DNA of 9,658 bases from an uncultured Ruminiclostridium sp. (GCA_902490005.1 CABUCM010000061.1:1-9658), one strand, 5' to 3'. Shown: positions 1 to 6,423, numbered from the stretch's first letter. Numbers and translations: made by a program. The notes: generated from the letters alone by a model not told the origin.

Positions 1-55
1 ACCCCGGACCGACCGGTTATGAGCCGGTTGCTCTAACCAACTGAGCTAGTGGCCC
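1..55 (-). tRNA. tRNA with CAU anticodon (elongator Met or Ile2), 3' part cut off
   Basis: Read on the minus strand, the cloverleaf is clear from its 5' end at 55. A 7-base acceptor strand (GGGCCAC) is followed by TA at positions 8-9, a D-stem GCTC/GAGC, a 5-bp anticodon stem ACCGG/CCGGT around loop CTCATAA, a variable loop CGGTC, and the start of the T-stem (CGGGG). The anticodon is CAT. The rest of the T-arm, the acceptor 3' strand and the discriminator base lie outside the window. Both elongator tRNA-Met and tRNA-Ile2 (whose C34 is modified to lysidine by TilS) carry this anticodon and often this loop, so the identity is left open. The alpha-type extended loop features of initiator tRNA were not looked for beyond the visible part. 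Confidence 0.93.
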
Positions 56-72
56 CCATTTCATGCTAAAAT

Positions 73-101
73 ATGATAGCACAAAGCCTCCTCTTTTGCA
101 A
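73..101 (-). promoter_or_regulatory. sigma-A promoter for the CAU tRNA
   Basis: On the minus strand TTGCAA (96-101) and TATCAT (73-78) are separated by exactly 17 bases. This predicts a start near 66, about 11 bases upstream of the mature tRNA 5' end at 55. The -35 box lies just outside the stop of the coiled-coil gene, so the tRNA probably has its own transcription start. No hairpin terminator is visible between that gene and the tRNA, so read-through is also possible. Confidence 0.72.
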
Positions 102-106
102 GTATT

Positions 107-652
107 TTATGGAGCCTCGCGCGGGACATTTTTTTCCTGAGGCAGATGGTTGTCCTCATAAAAACGCCGCTTTATTTGATCCAGTTTTCCTTCAAAGCTT
201 TTTAAGGAATAGAGAAACGACGCAACCCTATCCTCCAAGGTATCGCTTCCGATCTCCAGGTCCTTTTTTAAGGCCTGGACATCCTGCTGGAAAATAGAAA
301 CCGCCTCCTTGATATCGTCGATGACAAAAACGGCGTCCATAGCTTGCTCTTTCGCCGATTCCCGGATCAAAAACGCCTCAGACTCCGCCTTCTGGTGAAT
401 CTCATAAAGATGAAACTGAATATCGTCGTACTGCCGGCTTTTCCGTACCAGCTCGTCATCCTGGCGTTGAGCCTTCACCCACTTTTCCTGAAGGCGCTCG
501 ATCTCTTTATTCAGCTCTTTTCTGCCCTCCAAAAGAGCGGCAATTTGATTTTGGAGGCGCCGTTCGTTATAGCTCTCAGGCTTTTCCGCCGTTTCCAGGC
601 CGGTTTGCCCTGATATTTGACGCTGGTTTTGCTTTCCGTCTGTTGTTTTCAT
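107..652 (-). CDS. coiled-coil protein of unknown function, weakly DivIVA-like
   Basis: A 181-residue protein with no signal peptide and no membrane segment. Residues 1-28 are polar and probably disordered. Residues about 29-165 are rich in Glu, Lys, Gln, Arg and Leu with heptad-like spacing, suggesting a long coiled coil. The stretch around residues 86-108 (repeated Ala/Glu/Ile with the pattern KAESEA...RESAKEQA) resembles the C-terminal coiled coil of DivIVA/GpsB-like division and polarity proteins. The N-terminal lipid-binding domain of DivIVA is not present, so this is only a resemblance. The start at 652 is chosen because AAGGAGG lies 8 bases before it. An in-frame ATG at 682 has no ribosome binding site. 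The gene is divergent from the HAD gene and lies upstream of a tRNA on the same strand. A cytoplasmic structural or scaffold role is a guess; I do not recognise a family. Confidence 0.8.
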   Translation of the reverse strand: MKTTDGKQNQRQISGQTGLETAEKPESYNERRLQNQIAALLEGRKELNKEIERLQEKWVKAQRQDDELVRKSRQYDDIQFHLYEIHQKAESEAFLIRESAKEQAMDAVFVIDDIKEAVSIFQQDVQALKKDLEIGSDTLEDRVASFLYSLKSFEGKLDQIKRRFYEDNHLPQEKNVPREAP

Positions 653-660
653 TCGGCACC

Positions 661-667
661 CCTCCTT
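661..667 (-). promoter_or_regulatory. ribosome binding site fixing the start of the coiled-coil gene
   Basis: AAGGAGG on the minus strand with an 8-base spacer to the ATG at 652-650. It decides against the upstream in-frame ATG at 682, which would place this Shine-Dalgarno inside the coding region. Confidence 0.8.
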
Positions 668-726
668 TTTTAAGTCTACCATAAGCGAAAAAAAACAGCA
701 ACTACTTCTAAGATTTTCTCTGTAGG

Positions 727-756
727 AATCCTCAATTTTATCGAAACCAGAGGATT
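727..756. repeat. 7-bp inverted repeat in a divergent intergenic region
   Basis: AATCCTC (727-733) is matched by GAGGATT (750-756) across a 16-base AT-rich spacer. It sits between the divergent coiled-coil and HAD genes, upstream of the HAD gene's TATAAT box. It could be an operator half-site pair or chance; there is no T-run to make it a terminator. Confidence 0.3.
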
Positions 757-767
757 TTCATTTTGCC

Positions 768-796
768 CTTTCATCTTTTCAGAAAAACGGTATAAT
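768..796 (+). promoter_or_regulatory. promoter of the HAD phosphatase gene (perfect -10, weak -35)
   Basis: TATAAT at 791-796 is a perfect -10 box, with a predicted start near 803 and about 35 bases of leader to the ATG at 838. The matching -35 region (CTTTCA at 768-773, 17-base spacer) agrees at only three of six positions, so the promoter may be moderate or need an activator. Confidence 0.55.
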
Positions 797-837
797 AGAA
801 AACAGTAAGCTTCGGATCATAAAGGAGGAATCACCCC

Positions 838-1476
838 ATGTCGAAAAAATTGGCTGTATTTGATCTAGACGGCACCCTGAGCCGCACGGAATTGTTTTCC
901 GTTCCCGCTGCTCAAGAGATGGAGCGGAAGCTGGGCTATCCCGTTCAGGACGCTTCCCGTATTATCGCTTCTTTCGGCACCAATTATGAAGAAACCATGG
1001 ACGCTATTTTTCCCGGCTGGGATCAGCAAGCTTACGATTATTATTTCAGCCACGGCGGCGAGGTACAGGCAAAATATTTAGACCGCGCCAAGCCTTTTGA
1101 CGGCATTCCGGAAATCATGGACCGTTTGCACGCCTTAGGCTATGAAACCGCGGTATGTTCTAATTCCAATATCCGCTATATCAAAATGTGCGTTGAGGCT
1201 ATCGGCCTGATGGATAAAATGGATTATCTGCAGGAGCTGGAAGCCGGAATGGACAACAAGGGCCAAAGCCTGGGCAAGCTTTTAAACATGGTTTCCCCGG
1301 ATAAGGCGGTTATGATCGGCGACACGCTTTTGGACTATCAGGCGGCTGTGGACAATCATATCCCCTTTATCGGCTGCGCCTACGGTTTTCGCCCCTATGA
1401 AATGGAAAAAGCGGCCCACGCGGCAAAAAGCCCCGGCGAACTCCTCCAGCTCATAGAAGCATTGATCGGGGAATAA
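838..1476 (+). CDS. HAD-superfamily hydrolase, phosphoglycolate-phosphatase-like
   Basis: A 212-residue cytoplasmic Rossmann-fold phosphatase of the haloacid dehalogenase family. Motif I is DLDGT at 9-13, with Asp9 the expected nucleophile and Asp11 the acid/base. Motif II is CSNS at 107-110, with Ser108 phosphate-binding. Motif III is probably Lys141. Motif IV is GDTLLD at 161-166, with Asp162 and Asp166 binding magnesium. A helical cap (about residues 17-85) between motifs I and II puts it in subclass I, like phosphoglycolate phosphatase and beta-phosphoglucomutase. The length is normal for these. AAAGGAGG lies 9 bases before the ATG. The substrate cannot be read from sequence: phosphoglycolate, pyrophosphate or sugar phosphates are all possible. 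It appears monocistronic, between its own TATAAT box and a strong terminator. Confidence 0.9.
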   Translation: MSKKLAVFDLDGTLSRTELFSVPAAQEMERKLGYPVQDASRIIASFGTNYEETMDAIFPGWDQQAYDYYFSHGGEVQAKYLDRAKPFDGIPEIMDRLHALGYETAVCSNSNIRYIKMCVEAIGLMDKMDYLQELEAGMDNKGQSLGKLLNMVSPDKAVMIGDTLLDYQAAVDNHIPFIGCAYGFRPYEMEKAAHAAKSPGELLQLIEALIGE

Positions 1477-1588
1477 GCTTCCGTCTGCCTATGGGCTGAA
1501 CGTATACCTTTTATTACGGCTGATTCACACACGCCTTGCAACCTTTTTTCTATGTTTCCCCAACTCATTCAAATGTTTTCGGTATTAT

Positions 1589-1621
1589 AAAGCGGTAAAT
1601 CCTCAGAGGATTTACCGCTTT
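1589..1621. terminator. bidirectional terminator between the HAD and DegV genes
   Basis: A 16-bp perfect inverted repeat (1589-1604 and 1606-1621, centred on A1605) reads AAAGCGGTAAATCCTC on the left arm. In practice a 14-bp stem with a 5-base loop is followed by TTTTT on the plus strand and by TTTATAAT on the minus strand. It lies between the convergent stops at 1476 and 1635, so it can end transcription from both sides. Confidence 0.9.
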
Positions 1622-1634
1622 TTCTTTATGTAGC

Positions 1635-2486
1635 TTACTTGGTCAGGAACATAACCCCCAAGGTGTTGGGGCCGCAGTGGCAGGAAATAGTGCAGCTGGC
1701 CTTTGTGACATAGATGCACTCAAAATGGGCGCATTCCTCAATCGTCTTTTTCACCAAGTGAATCCGCTCCTTGGAAATCCCGGCGTTCACCAAAAAGCAC
1801 CGGTCCAAATTCAGGTCATCCCGGTTCATCAGCTTATCCCGGGTATACTGAACCAGCACCTTGTCCAAATCTCCCCGGTATTTTTTCCCCACGTGCATGG
1901 TGGCGTCCCGGCTATCCACCTCAATGCAAGGCTTCAGCCGAAGCAGGTTGGCGCCCAGCGCCGCTATTGTAGAGCACCTGCCCCCCGCGTGGAGAAACTC
2001 CAGAGTGTCCAGCACAAAGCTTCCATGGCATTTCTCTGTCATGGCCTGAATCTCCTTTTGAATCTGAGGCGCCGGCATTCCCTGAAAGATTCGTTTGCCC
2101 GCTTCCACCACCAAAAGCCCGATGGCGGACGACAGGTTGCCGGAGTTGATGGGAAACACGTTTCCCAGTTCCTGGGCCGCCATACAGCAGTTTTGATAGG
2201 CGGAGGAAATGCCCGAACCCAGGTTCAAGTGGATCACCTGGTAGCCGTTTTCCACCCATTTTCGGAAATAGTCGATATATTCGCCCACACCGATAGCCGC
2301 TGTTTTCGGAAGGATCTTTCTTTCCCAGTAGGCCTGGAAGATTTCTTCAGGCGTAATATCCACATTATCCTGATATTGCTTGTCGCCTAAAATAATATGA
2401 AAGGGATAATAATGAACCTGATATTTGGTTTTCAGTTCCTCCCCTAAATCGCAGGTGCTGTCGGCGCTGAGTATGATTTTTGCCAT
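1635..2486 (-). CDS. DegV-family fatty-acid-binding protein (FakB-like)
   Basis: A 283-residue DegV-domain protein of full length. In the FakA/FakB system such proteins bind a fatty acid and present its carboxylate for phosphorylation by FakA. Visible family signatures are an N-terminal DSTCDL (9-14), a KTAAIGVGE segment (61-69) at the place of the usual TSQPSPGE, GISSAYQ (92-98) at the place of LSGTYQ, DTLEFLHAGGR (160-170), LKPCIEVD (184-191), and HCGPNTLG (270-277) at the place of HTGPGALG. By analogy with FakB, Thr62, Ser94 and His270 would hold the carboxylate, and all three are kept. The replaced Gln/Pro in the 61-69 loop and the Cys269/Cys271 pair are less usual. GGGAG precedes the ATG. 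The gene starts 21 bases after pncB and is probably co-transcribed with it. No fakA kinase is nearby, and the ligand is unknown. Confidence 0.9.
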   Translation of the reverse strand: MAKIILSADSTCDLGEELKTKYQVHYYPFHIILGDKQYQDNVDITPEEIFQAYWERKILPKTAAIGVGEYIDYFRKWVENGYQVIHLNLGSGISSAYQNCCMAAQELGNVFPINSGNLSSAIGLLVVEAGKRIFQGMPAPQIQKEIQAMTEKCHGSFVLDTLEFLHAGGRCSTIAALGANLLRLKPCIEVDSRDATMHVGKKYRGDLDKVLVQYTRDKLMNRDDLNLDRCFLVNAGISKERIHLVKKTIEECAHFECIYVTKASCTISCHCGPNTLGVMFLTK

Positions 2487-2507
2487 AGATTAATTCTCCC
2501 TTCTATT

Positions 2508-3968
2508 TTAAAAGCTGTGCTCCGAAAGCAGACGGTTCTTTTCATTCCAGAGCTTGGGAGACAAGTCGACATAATAGTGATGGGGATTTTCAAACCGCTT
2601 GACCTCCGCCCATAGCCGGTCCACCTCTTTGGCGCAAAACGCCCTGATTTGAGACAGTTCCGGCGATTGATACACTTTCTTTCCATGTTCAAACAGCTTT
2701 ATCCTCATAGGTTCCGCGTAAAAATTCTCCACGGTCTTCCGTTTCCAAACATGCTCTGGATCAAAAATATCATAAGGCTTGGTATCGTCGATGGCTTCGT
2801 CAGCCATGGTAATCACATCAGCGATAGCTTTATCGCTTTCCCGGTCAAACAGTCGCCACAGGCCTTTAAAACAAGGATTGGTGATTTTGGAGACATTCTC
2901 GCTGACCTTGATCTTAGGGATTACGGTTCCATCAGGCCGTTCAATGGCGGAAAGCTTGTACACCCCGCCCATCACCGGCTCAGAGGAAGCGGTTATCAGC
3001 CGTTCGCCCACGCCGAAGGTATCCACCTGGGCGCCCTGCATAATCATATCCCGGATGATATACTCGTCTAAAGAGTTGGACGCGCATATTTTACAGTCAG
3101 GATACCCGGCCTTATCCAGCATTTCTCTGGCCTTGCAGGATAGATAGGTGATATCCCCGCTGTCGATACGGATCCCCGCAGGCCGCAGGCCCAAAGGCTT
3201 GAGCACCTGGTCGAATACTTTAATCGCGTTGGGAACGCCGGATTTCAGCACATTGTAGGTATCCACCAGAAGCAAGCAGTTGGTGGGATAAGCCTCGGCA
3301 TATGCCCGAAACGCCTCCAGCTCGCTGTCGAACAGCTGAACCCAGCTGTGGGCCATGGTGCCCAGCGCAGGAATTTTAAAATCCCGGTCGCTGAGGGTGC
3401 AGGCCGTCCCCACACAGCCGCCGATATAAGCCGCCCGGGACCCCATTACCGCGCCGTCAGCCCCTTGGGCCCGGCGGGAGCCAAATTCCATCACCGCCCT
3501 GCCTTGGGCCGCCCGGACAATCCGGTTGGCCTTTGTAGCGATCAGGCTTTGATGATTGACGCACAGCAGAATCATAGTTTCCACAAACTGGGCCTGGATC
3601 ACCGGGCCCCGCACGGTAACGATGGGCTCGCCGGGAAAAATGGGCCTGCCCTCAGGCACCGCCCAGACATCACAGGAAAACTGAAAATTTTTCAAGTACT
3701 CCAAAAATGCCTCGCTGAAAATACCCTTGTTCCGAAGGAACTCCACATCCTCTTTGGTGAATGCCAGGTTTTCCAGATAATCCACCACCTGCTGAACCCC
3801 CGCCATGATGGCAAAGCCGCCGCCGTCGGGTACCTTGCGAAAGAACATGTCGAAATATGCGACGGTATTTTCAAAGCCGTTTTCAAAATAACCGTTGGCC
3901 ATGGTCAGCTCGTAAAAATCCGTCAGCATGGTCAAGTTGCTTTTTAAATTGATTTCTTGGTCGCTCAT
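2508..3968 (-). CDS. pncB: nicotinate phosphoribosyltransferase (NAPRT)
   Basis: A 486-residue enzyme that makes nicotinate mononucleotide from nicotinate and PRPP with ATP hydrolysis (EC 6.3.4.21), the entry step of NAD salvage by the Preiss-Handler route. The family signatures are all present: LTDFYELTMANGYF (15-28), FPGEPIVTVRGP (111-122), EFGSRRAQG (161-169), GTMAHSWVQ (203-211) with His207 as the expected phosphorylated histidine, LLVDTYN (233-239), RIDSGD (267-272) in the PRPP site, and DTFGVGERL (316-324). The first ATG is used as start. An in-frame TTG at 4019 would add 17 residues but has no ribosome binding site and lies in the leader. The ribosome site at the chosen ATG is weak (GGAAAG or GTGGGA). 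The gene heads a probable two-gene transcript with the DegV gene and has its own near-consensus promoter at 4053-4081. Confidence 0.95.
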   Translation of the reverse strand: MSDQEINLKSNLTMLTDFYELTMANGYFENGFENTVAYFDMFFRKVPDGGGFAIMAGVQQVVDYLENLAFTKEDVEFLRNKGIFSEAFLEYLKNFQFSCDVWAVPEGRPIFPGEPIVTVRGPVIQAQFVETMILLCVNHQSLIATKANRIVRAAQGRAVMEFGSRRAQGADGAVMGSRAAYIGGCVGTACTLSDRDFKIPALGTMAHSWVQLFDSELEAFRAYAEAYPTNCLLLVDTYNVLKSGVPNAIKVFDQVLKPLGLRPAGIRIDSGDITYLSCKAREMLDKAGYPDCKICASNSLDEYIIRDMIMQGAQVDTFGVGERLITASSEPVMGGVYKLSAIERPDGTVIPKIKVSENVSKITNPCFKGLWRLFDRESDKAIADVITMADEAIDDTKPYDIFDPEHVWKRKTVENFYAEPMRIKLFEHGKKVYQSPELSQIRAFCAKEVDRLWAEVKRFENPHHYYVDLSPKLWNEKNRLLSEHSF

Positions 3969-4052
3969 GGTTTCCCACTTCTTTCCTGACAATAAAAATT
4001 TGCTTCCTGTTTTCAGCAATACGGATTCGAATTAGAATTCCCTATTTTTTAG

Positions 4053-4081
4053 ATTATATCAATTTCTCCTCAATTTGACAA
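4053..4081 (-). promoter_or_regulatory. sigma-A promoter of the pncB-degV unit
   Basis: On the minus strand TTGTCA (4076-4081) and TATAAT (4053-4058) are separated by exactly 17 bases: a perfect -10 and a five-of-six -35. The predicted start is near 4046, giving a leader of about 78 bases before the pncB ATG. Confidence 0.85.
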
Positions 4082-4114
4082 ATTTTATTTTCTAGCTCTT
4101 TATTAGGAATTAAC

Positions 4115-4152
4115 TTCCAATTATTGCTGTAAAATGCCGTAATCAGTTGGAA
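4115..4152. repeat. short inverted pair TTCCAA / TTGGAA
   Basis: TTCCAA at 4115-4120 and TTGGAA at 4147-4152 are inverted with 26 bases between. They lie between the two divergent promoters, about 35 bases upstream of the pncB -35 box. They could be a binding site for the neighbouring XRE protein, but six-base arms in AT-rich DNA can arise by chance. Confidence 0.25.
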
Positions 4153-4201
4153 ATTCCAGATTTATCCAGGTCGTTTTTCGTTTTTTTTCGGGGTTTTTTT
4201 C

Positions 4202-4230
4202 TTGTATTGATAAATATTTTATTATATAAT
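4202..4230 (+). promoter_or_regulatory. sigma-A promoter of the XRE regulator gene
   Basis: TTGTAT (4202-4207) and TATAAT (4225-4230) are separated by 17 bases, with a predicted start near 4237 and about 52 bases of leader to the ATG at 4289. The -10 is perfect and the -35 matches at four of six positions. Confidence 0.8.
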
Positions 4231-4288
4231 AACTACATTCTGTTTGATTCATTTTTATTTATATTAATTTGGAAGGAGTGGGAATAAT

Positions 4289-4537
4289 ATGAGGTTGCGC
4301 AAACAGGCTTTAGGTGATCGAAATTTGGTTGGCGCTCGAGTAGAAACCGCCAGAAAAAAGCAAGGTATGAAACAAAAAGAACTCCTGGCCCAACTTCAGG
4401 TAAATGGAGTAGACATGAACGCCTCAGGTTTATCCAAATTAGAGGGGCAGATTCGTTTTGTAACCGATTTCGAGCTGGTTGCACTGGCTGAGATTTTAGG
4501 GGTATCGGTAGATTGGCTTCTAGGACGAGCCGACTAG
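4289..4537 (+). CDS. small XRE-family helix-turn-helix regulator
   Basis: An 82-residue protein that is almost entirely one Cro/C1-type helix-turn-helix domain. Helix 1 begins at about 11 (VGARVETARKKQG). The KQKELLAQLQ helix (28-37) is the scaffold helix. The segment NASGLSKLEG (44-53) is the likely DNA-recognition helix, and FELVALAEILGVSVDWLLG (61-79) closes the fold. There is no extra sensor or oligomerisation domain. The pattern of NASGLSKLEG followed by VTDFELVALA is one I associate with a common small regulator family in Clostridia. AAGGAG lies 10 bases before the ATG. The gene is monocistronic, with its own promoter and the terminator at 4613-4648. Its targets are unknown; autoregulation or control of the divergent pncB promoter is possible from position alone. 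Confidence 0.88.
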   Translation: MRLRKQALGDRNLVGARVETARKKQGMKQKELLAQLQVNGVDMNASGLSKLEGQIRFVTDFELVALAEILGVSVDWLLGRAD

Positions 4538-4612
4538 CCCCTCTGTTTATCTCATTCCGGAAAATTTGATCCGCAGTTAATTCATCCTTTGAAAAAATGA
4601 TATTCCAGAAAT

Positions 4613-4648
4613 AAAAGGAGCCCGCTCGTTAAAGAGCGGGCTCCTTTT
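4613..4648. terminator. bidirectional terminator between the XRE gene and rnpB
   Basis: A perfect 15-bp stem (4613-4627 with 4634-4648) closes a 6-base GTTAAA loop. Its arms start with AAAAGGAGCCCGCTC, so a T-run follows on both strands (TTTTT at 4645-4649 on plus, TTTT then ATTTC on minus). On the minus strand it starts only a few bases after the 3' end of RNase P RNA, making it the rnpB terminator. On the plus strand it ends the XRE transcript. Confidence 0.92.
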
Positions 4649-4652
4649 TGGT

Positions 4653-5000
4653 TGTGACCAGGCCTATAAGCCGAGTTCTGTCGTGAACAGCCATCTATCT
4701 TGGCCGGATGTTGCCATCACAGCTCGACGCCACCTTCTCGGAACACGCCGGGCCGGCGTATTGCGTTCCTTTGCGGTGTTGCTCCGAATAGGGTTTACAC
4801 AGCCGCGCAGTCTCCTGCGCGCTGGTGAGCTCTTACCTCGCCTTTCCACCCTTACCGGCAAAGCCGGCGGTAACTTTCTGTTGCACTATCCCTAGGGTCG
4901 CCCCCGGCGGCCGTTAGCCGCTATTCTTGCCCTGCGGAGCTCGGACTTTCCTCAGGCGGGGCCTTTCGGCCGTCGCCCGTGGCTGTTCAGCCTGCTCACC
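4653..5000 (-). ncRNA. rnpB: RNase P RNA, bacterial class A
   Basis: The catalytic RNA that trims tRNA 5' leaders. On the minus strand the universal 5' core GAGGAAAGTCCGAGC lies at 4939-4953 and its partner ACAGAACTCGGCTTA at 4667-4681. These pair as the P4 helix (AAG-CCGAG with CTCGGCTT, with one bulged T). The P1 helix closes the ends: 4990-4999 pairs with 4654-4663 apart from one G.G mismatch. Between them lie the P11/P12 motif GGTAAGAGCTCACC and the AGATAGATGGCTGTTCACGA stretch. The layout and length of about 347 bases resemble the class A fold of most Clostridia, not the class B of Bacillus. The ends are estimated to within a few bases. Apparent reading frames inside (on both strands) are chance. 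Confidence 0.95.
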
Positions 5001-5005
5001 TGTCT

Positions 5006-5034
5006 ATTTTAATCTCTGGCTCCCTTTCTGTCAA
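5006..5034 (-). promoter_or_regulatory. sigma-A promoter of rnpB, embedded in the 3' end of the MocR gene
   Basis: On the minus strand TTGACA (5029-5034, full consensus) and TAAAAT (5006-5011) are separated by 17 bases. The predicted start near 4999 matches the 5' end of the RNase P P1 helix. The -35 and spacer are the last codons of the upstream MocR-type gene, and the TAA stop of that gene is the first three bases of the -10 box. Confidence 0.88.
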
Positions 5035-6409
5035 GGACCGGATCCCATGCTTCTCCCAAGGAAGCCGCCGCCCCCGGGATGCTTTCCACCGGGATTCCCG
5101 CGAAACCCGCTAGGATATCCTCATGGCCACGGCCCTCCCGCAGCGTCAGGCGAACCCCACGCTTCAGCGCCAGATGGACCAGTTCTTTGGAGGAAAGGCG
5201 GCTTTCCGGCTCCAGACGGAAGCACAGGCTGGTTTCCCATAAGGAAATTTTAACCCGGCCGCCAAAAATCTTTTTTATTTCGCTATAAAACAGCCCGCTT
5301 TTCGCCGCGTAAAGCTTTCTCAGCCTTCGCAGCTGCCGTTCCAGATTTCCTTCACGGATATACCGGGCCAGGGCCAGCTGTTCTATTTTTGAGGCGGTTT
5401 GGTTGTATCCGCCGGCTTTGTCCCAATAGGGGCTGGCCAATTCCTCCGGCATTGCCAGATAGCCGATTCGAACGCTGGGCAGCAGCAACTTGGAAAAAGA
5501 GCCTAAATATGCCACGCGCTTGCCGCCGCTCAGGCTTTGCAGGGCGGGGATCGGCTTGGCGCTGTACCGCAGTTCTCCATTATAATCGTCCTCAATAATC
5601 AGCCGGCTCCCCTCCTGCACCCAGTTTAAAAGCTCGAACCGGCGGTTCATGGGAATAGCGCCCCGGGCCCTCATCCGGTTGGAGGGGCTCACAAACAGCA
5701 CGCTGGCCTTGGAAGACTTCAGTTCCTTTAGGCTGACCCCATCCTGGTCGCTTCCAACGCGCCGGACTGGAAAACCGTAATCCTGGAACACCTGCTCCGC
5801 CTGGCGAAAGCCCGGCTCCTCGATAGCTACCACGCTGTCCCTGGGAAGCAGGCCGCACAGGATCGATAAAAGGGGTTGGGTCCCGGCGCCAATAACGATG
5901 GAATCCGCGGTGGAAATCACCCCTCTGACGCTGTAGCTGTACCGGGAAAGGGCCTCCCGCAGCTCCAGCTCTCCCTGTTTCTCTCCATAGGAAACCAAAA
6001 CTTCCTTCCGGTTCAGCACATCCTTGACGCACCGCTTCCACCGGAGCATATCCGCGTTCTGCAAATCCACCACGTCGGTGCCCAGGTTATATTTCACCAG
6101 CGACTTTTGTATTCGTTTATAATGATCGCCGGGGATTTCGCGAAGCTGGACAGGGCTTTTTCCCGAGGCCGCCACAAAATATCCGCTTTGGGGCTTGCTT
6201 TTCAAATAACCCTCCACACAAAGCTGCTGGTAAGCGGCCTCGATGGTGGTGCGGCTCAGCCCCAGGCCTTCCGCCAGCCCGCGGATGGAAGGCATCTTTT
6301 CGTCCCGGGAAAGATGCCCCTCCTGCACCGCTCTGCGGATTTGTTCGTAAAGCTGCTGGTAAAGCGGCTTTTTGTTCTCATATTCTAATTGCAGATAATC
6401 GTACAGCAT
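5009..6409 (-). CDS. GntR/MocR-type regulator with PLP-dependent aminotransferase-like domain
   Basis: A 466-residue two-domain regulator of normal MocR length. Residues about 12-80 form a GntR-type winged helix: LYQQLYEQIRRAVQEG, then MPSIRGLAEGLGLSRTTIEAAYQQL, then the wing QSGYFV. Residues about 105-455 are a fold-type I aminotransferase-like domain. EDDYNGELRY (273-282) carries the Asp that contacts the PLP ring nitrogen. GSFSKLLLPSVRIGY (303-317) carries Lys307, the Schiff-base lysine, and Arg314. The loop SPSNRMRARG (241-250) replaces the usual TPSHQ..TG motif, so effector specificity may differ. AAAGGAG lies 6 bases before the ATG. The gene is divergent from an ECF transporter S component across 165 bases with repeated ACTGT sites. 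MocR proteins usually sense PLP or an amine/amino acid through PLP and control a neighbouring gene; PdxR is the B6 member. The rnpB promoter lies in its final codons. Confidence 0.92.
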   Translation of the reverse strand: MLYDYLQLEYENKKPLYQQLYEQIRRAVQEGHLSRDEKMPSIRGLAEGLGLSRTTIEAAYQQLCVEGYLKSKPQSGYFVAASGKSPVQLREIPGDHYKRIQKSLVKYNLGTDVVDLQNADMLRWKRCVKDVLNRKEVLVSYGEKQGELELREALSRYSYSVRGVISTADSIVIGAGTQPLLSILCGLLPRDSVVAIEEPGFRQAEQVFQDYGFPVRRVGSDQDGVSLKELKSSKASVLFVSPSNRMRARGAIPMNRRFELLNWVQEGSRLIIEDDYNGELRYSAKPIPALQSLSGGKRVAYLGSFSKLLLPSVRIGYLAMPEELASPYWDKAGGYNQTASKIEQLALARYIREGNLERQLRRLRKLYAAKSGLFYSEIKKIFGGRVKISLWETSLCFRLEPESRLSSKELVHLALKRGVRLTLREGRGHEDILAGFAGIPVESIPGAAASLGEAWDPVLDRKGARD

Positions 6410-6423
6410 AAATCGCTCCTTTT

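Larger units (their letters stand above)
3969..4288. other. 320-base AT-rich divergent intergenic region
   Basis: There is no coding sequence here. It holds the pncB promoter and about 78 bases of pncB leader, an inverted TTCCAA/TTGGAA pair, a T-rich stretch around 4168-4200, the XRE promoter and about 52 bases of XRE leader. No riboswitch fold, tRNA or clear NiaR-type operator was recognised. The AT content is visibly higher than in the flanking genes. Confidence 0.7.

Noticed and set aside
673..701. TTGCTG / TAGACT with a TG extension on the minus strand as promoter of the coiled-coil gene
   Set aside because: The predicted start near 666 would fall inside the ribosome binding site at 661-667, leaving almost no leader, so it is unlikely to be the functional promoter.
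1677..2390. A 237-residue open frame on the plus strand opposite the DegV gene
   Set aside because: It is an antisense shadow of a firmly identified gene, rich in His/Pro/Arg with no ribosome site or domain. The same holds for the long plus-strand frame at 3348-3947 opposite pncB.
4019..4019. Earlier TTG start for pncB at 4019
   Set aside because: It has no ribosome site, adds 17 residues not expected in the family, and the first ATG at 3968 aligns with the usual NAPRT beginning.
4020..4052. Possible riboswitch in the pncB leader
   Set aside because: The leader is only about 78 bases, AT-rich and without a stable fold or an alternative terminator; I saw no NAD-II or other known aptamer pattern.
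4664..5253. Several open frames on both strands across 4664-5253
   Set aside because: They lie on or run out of the RNase P RNA gene, whose structure explains the sequence; they lack ribosome sites and family resemblance.
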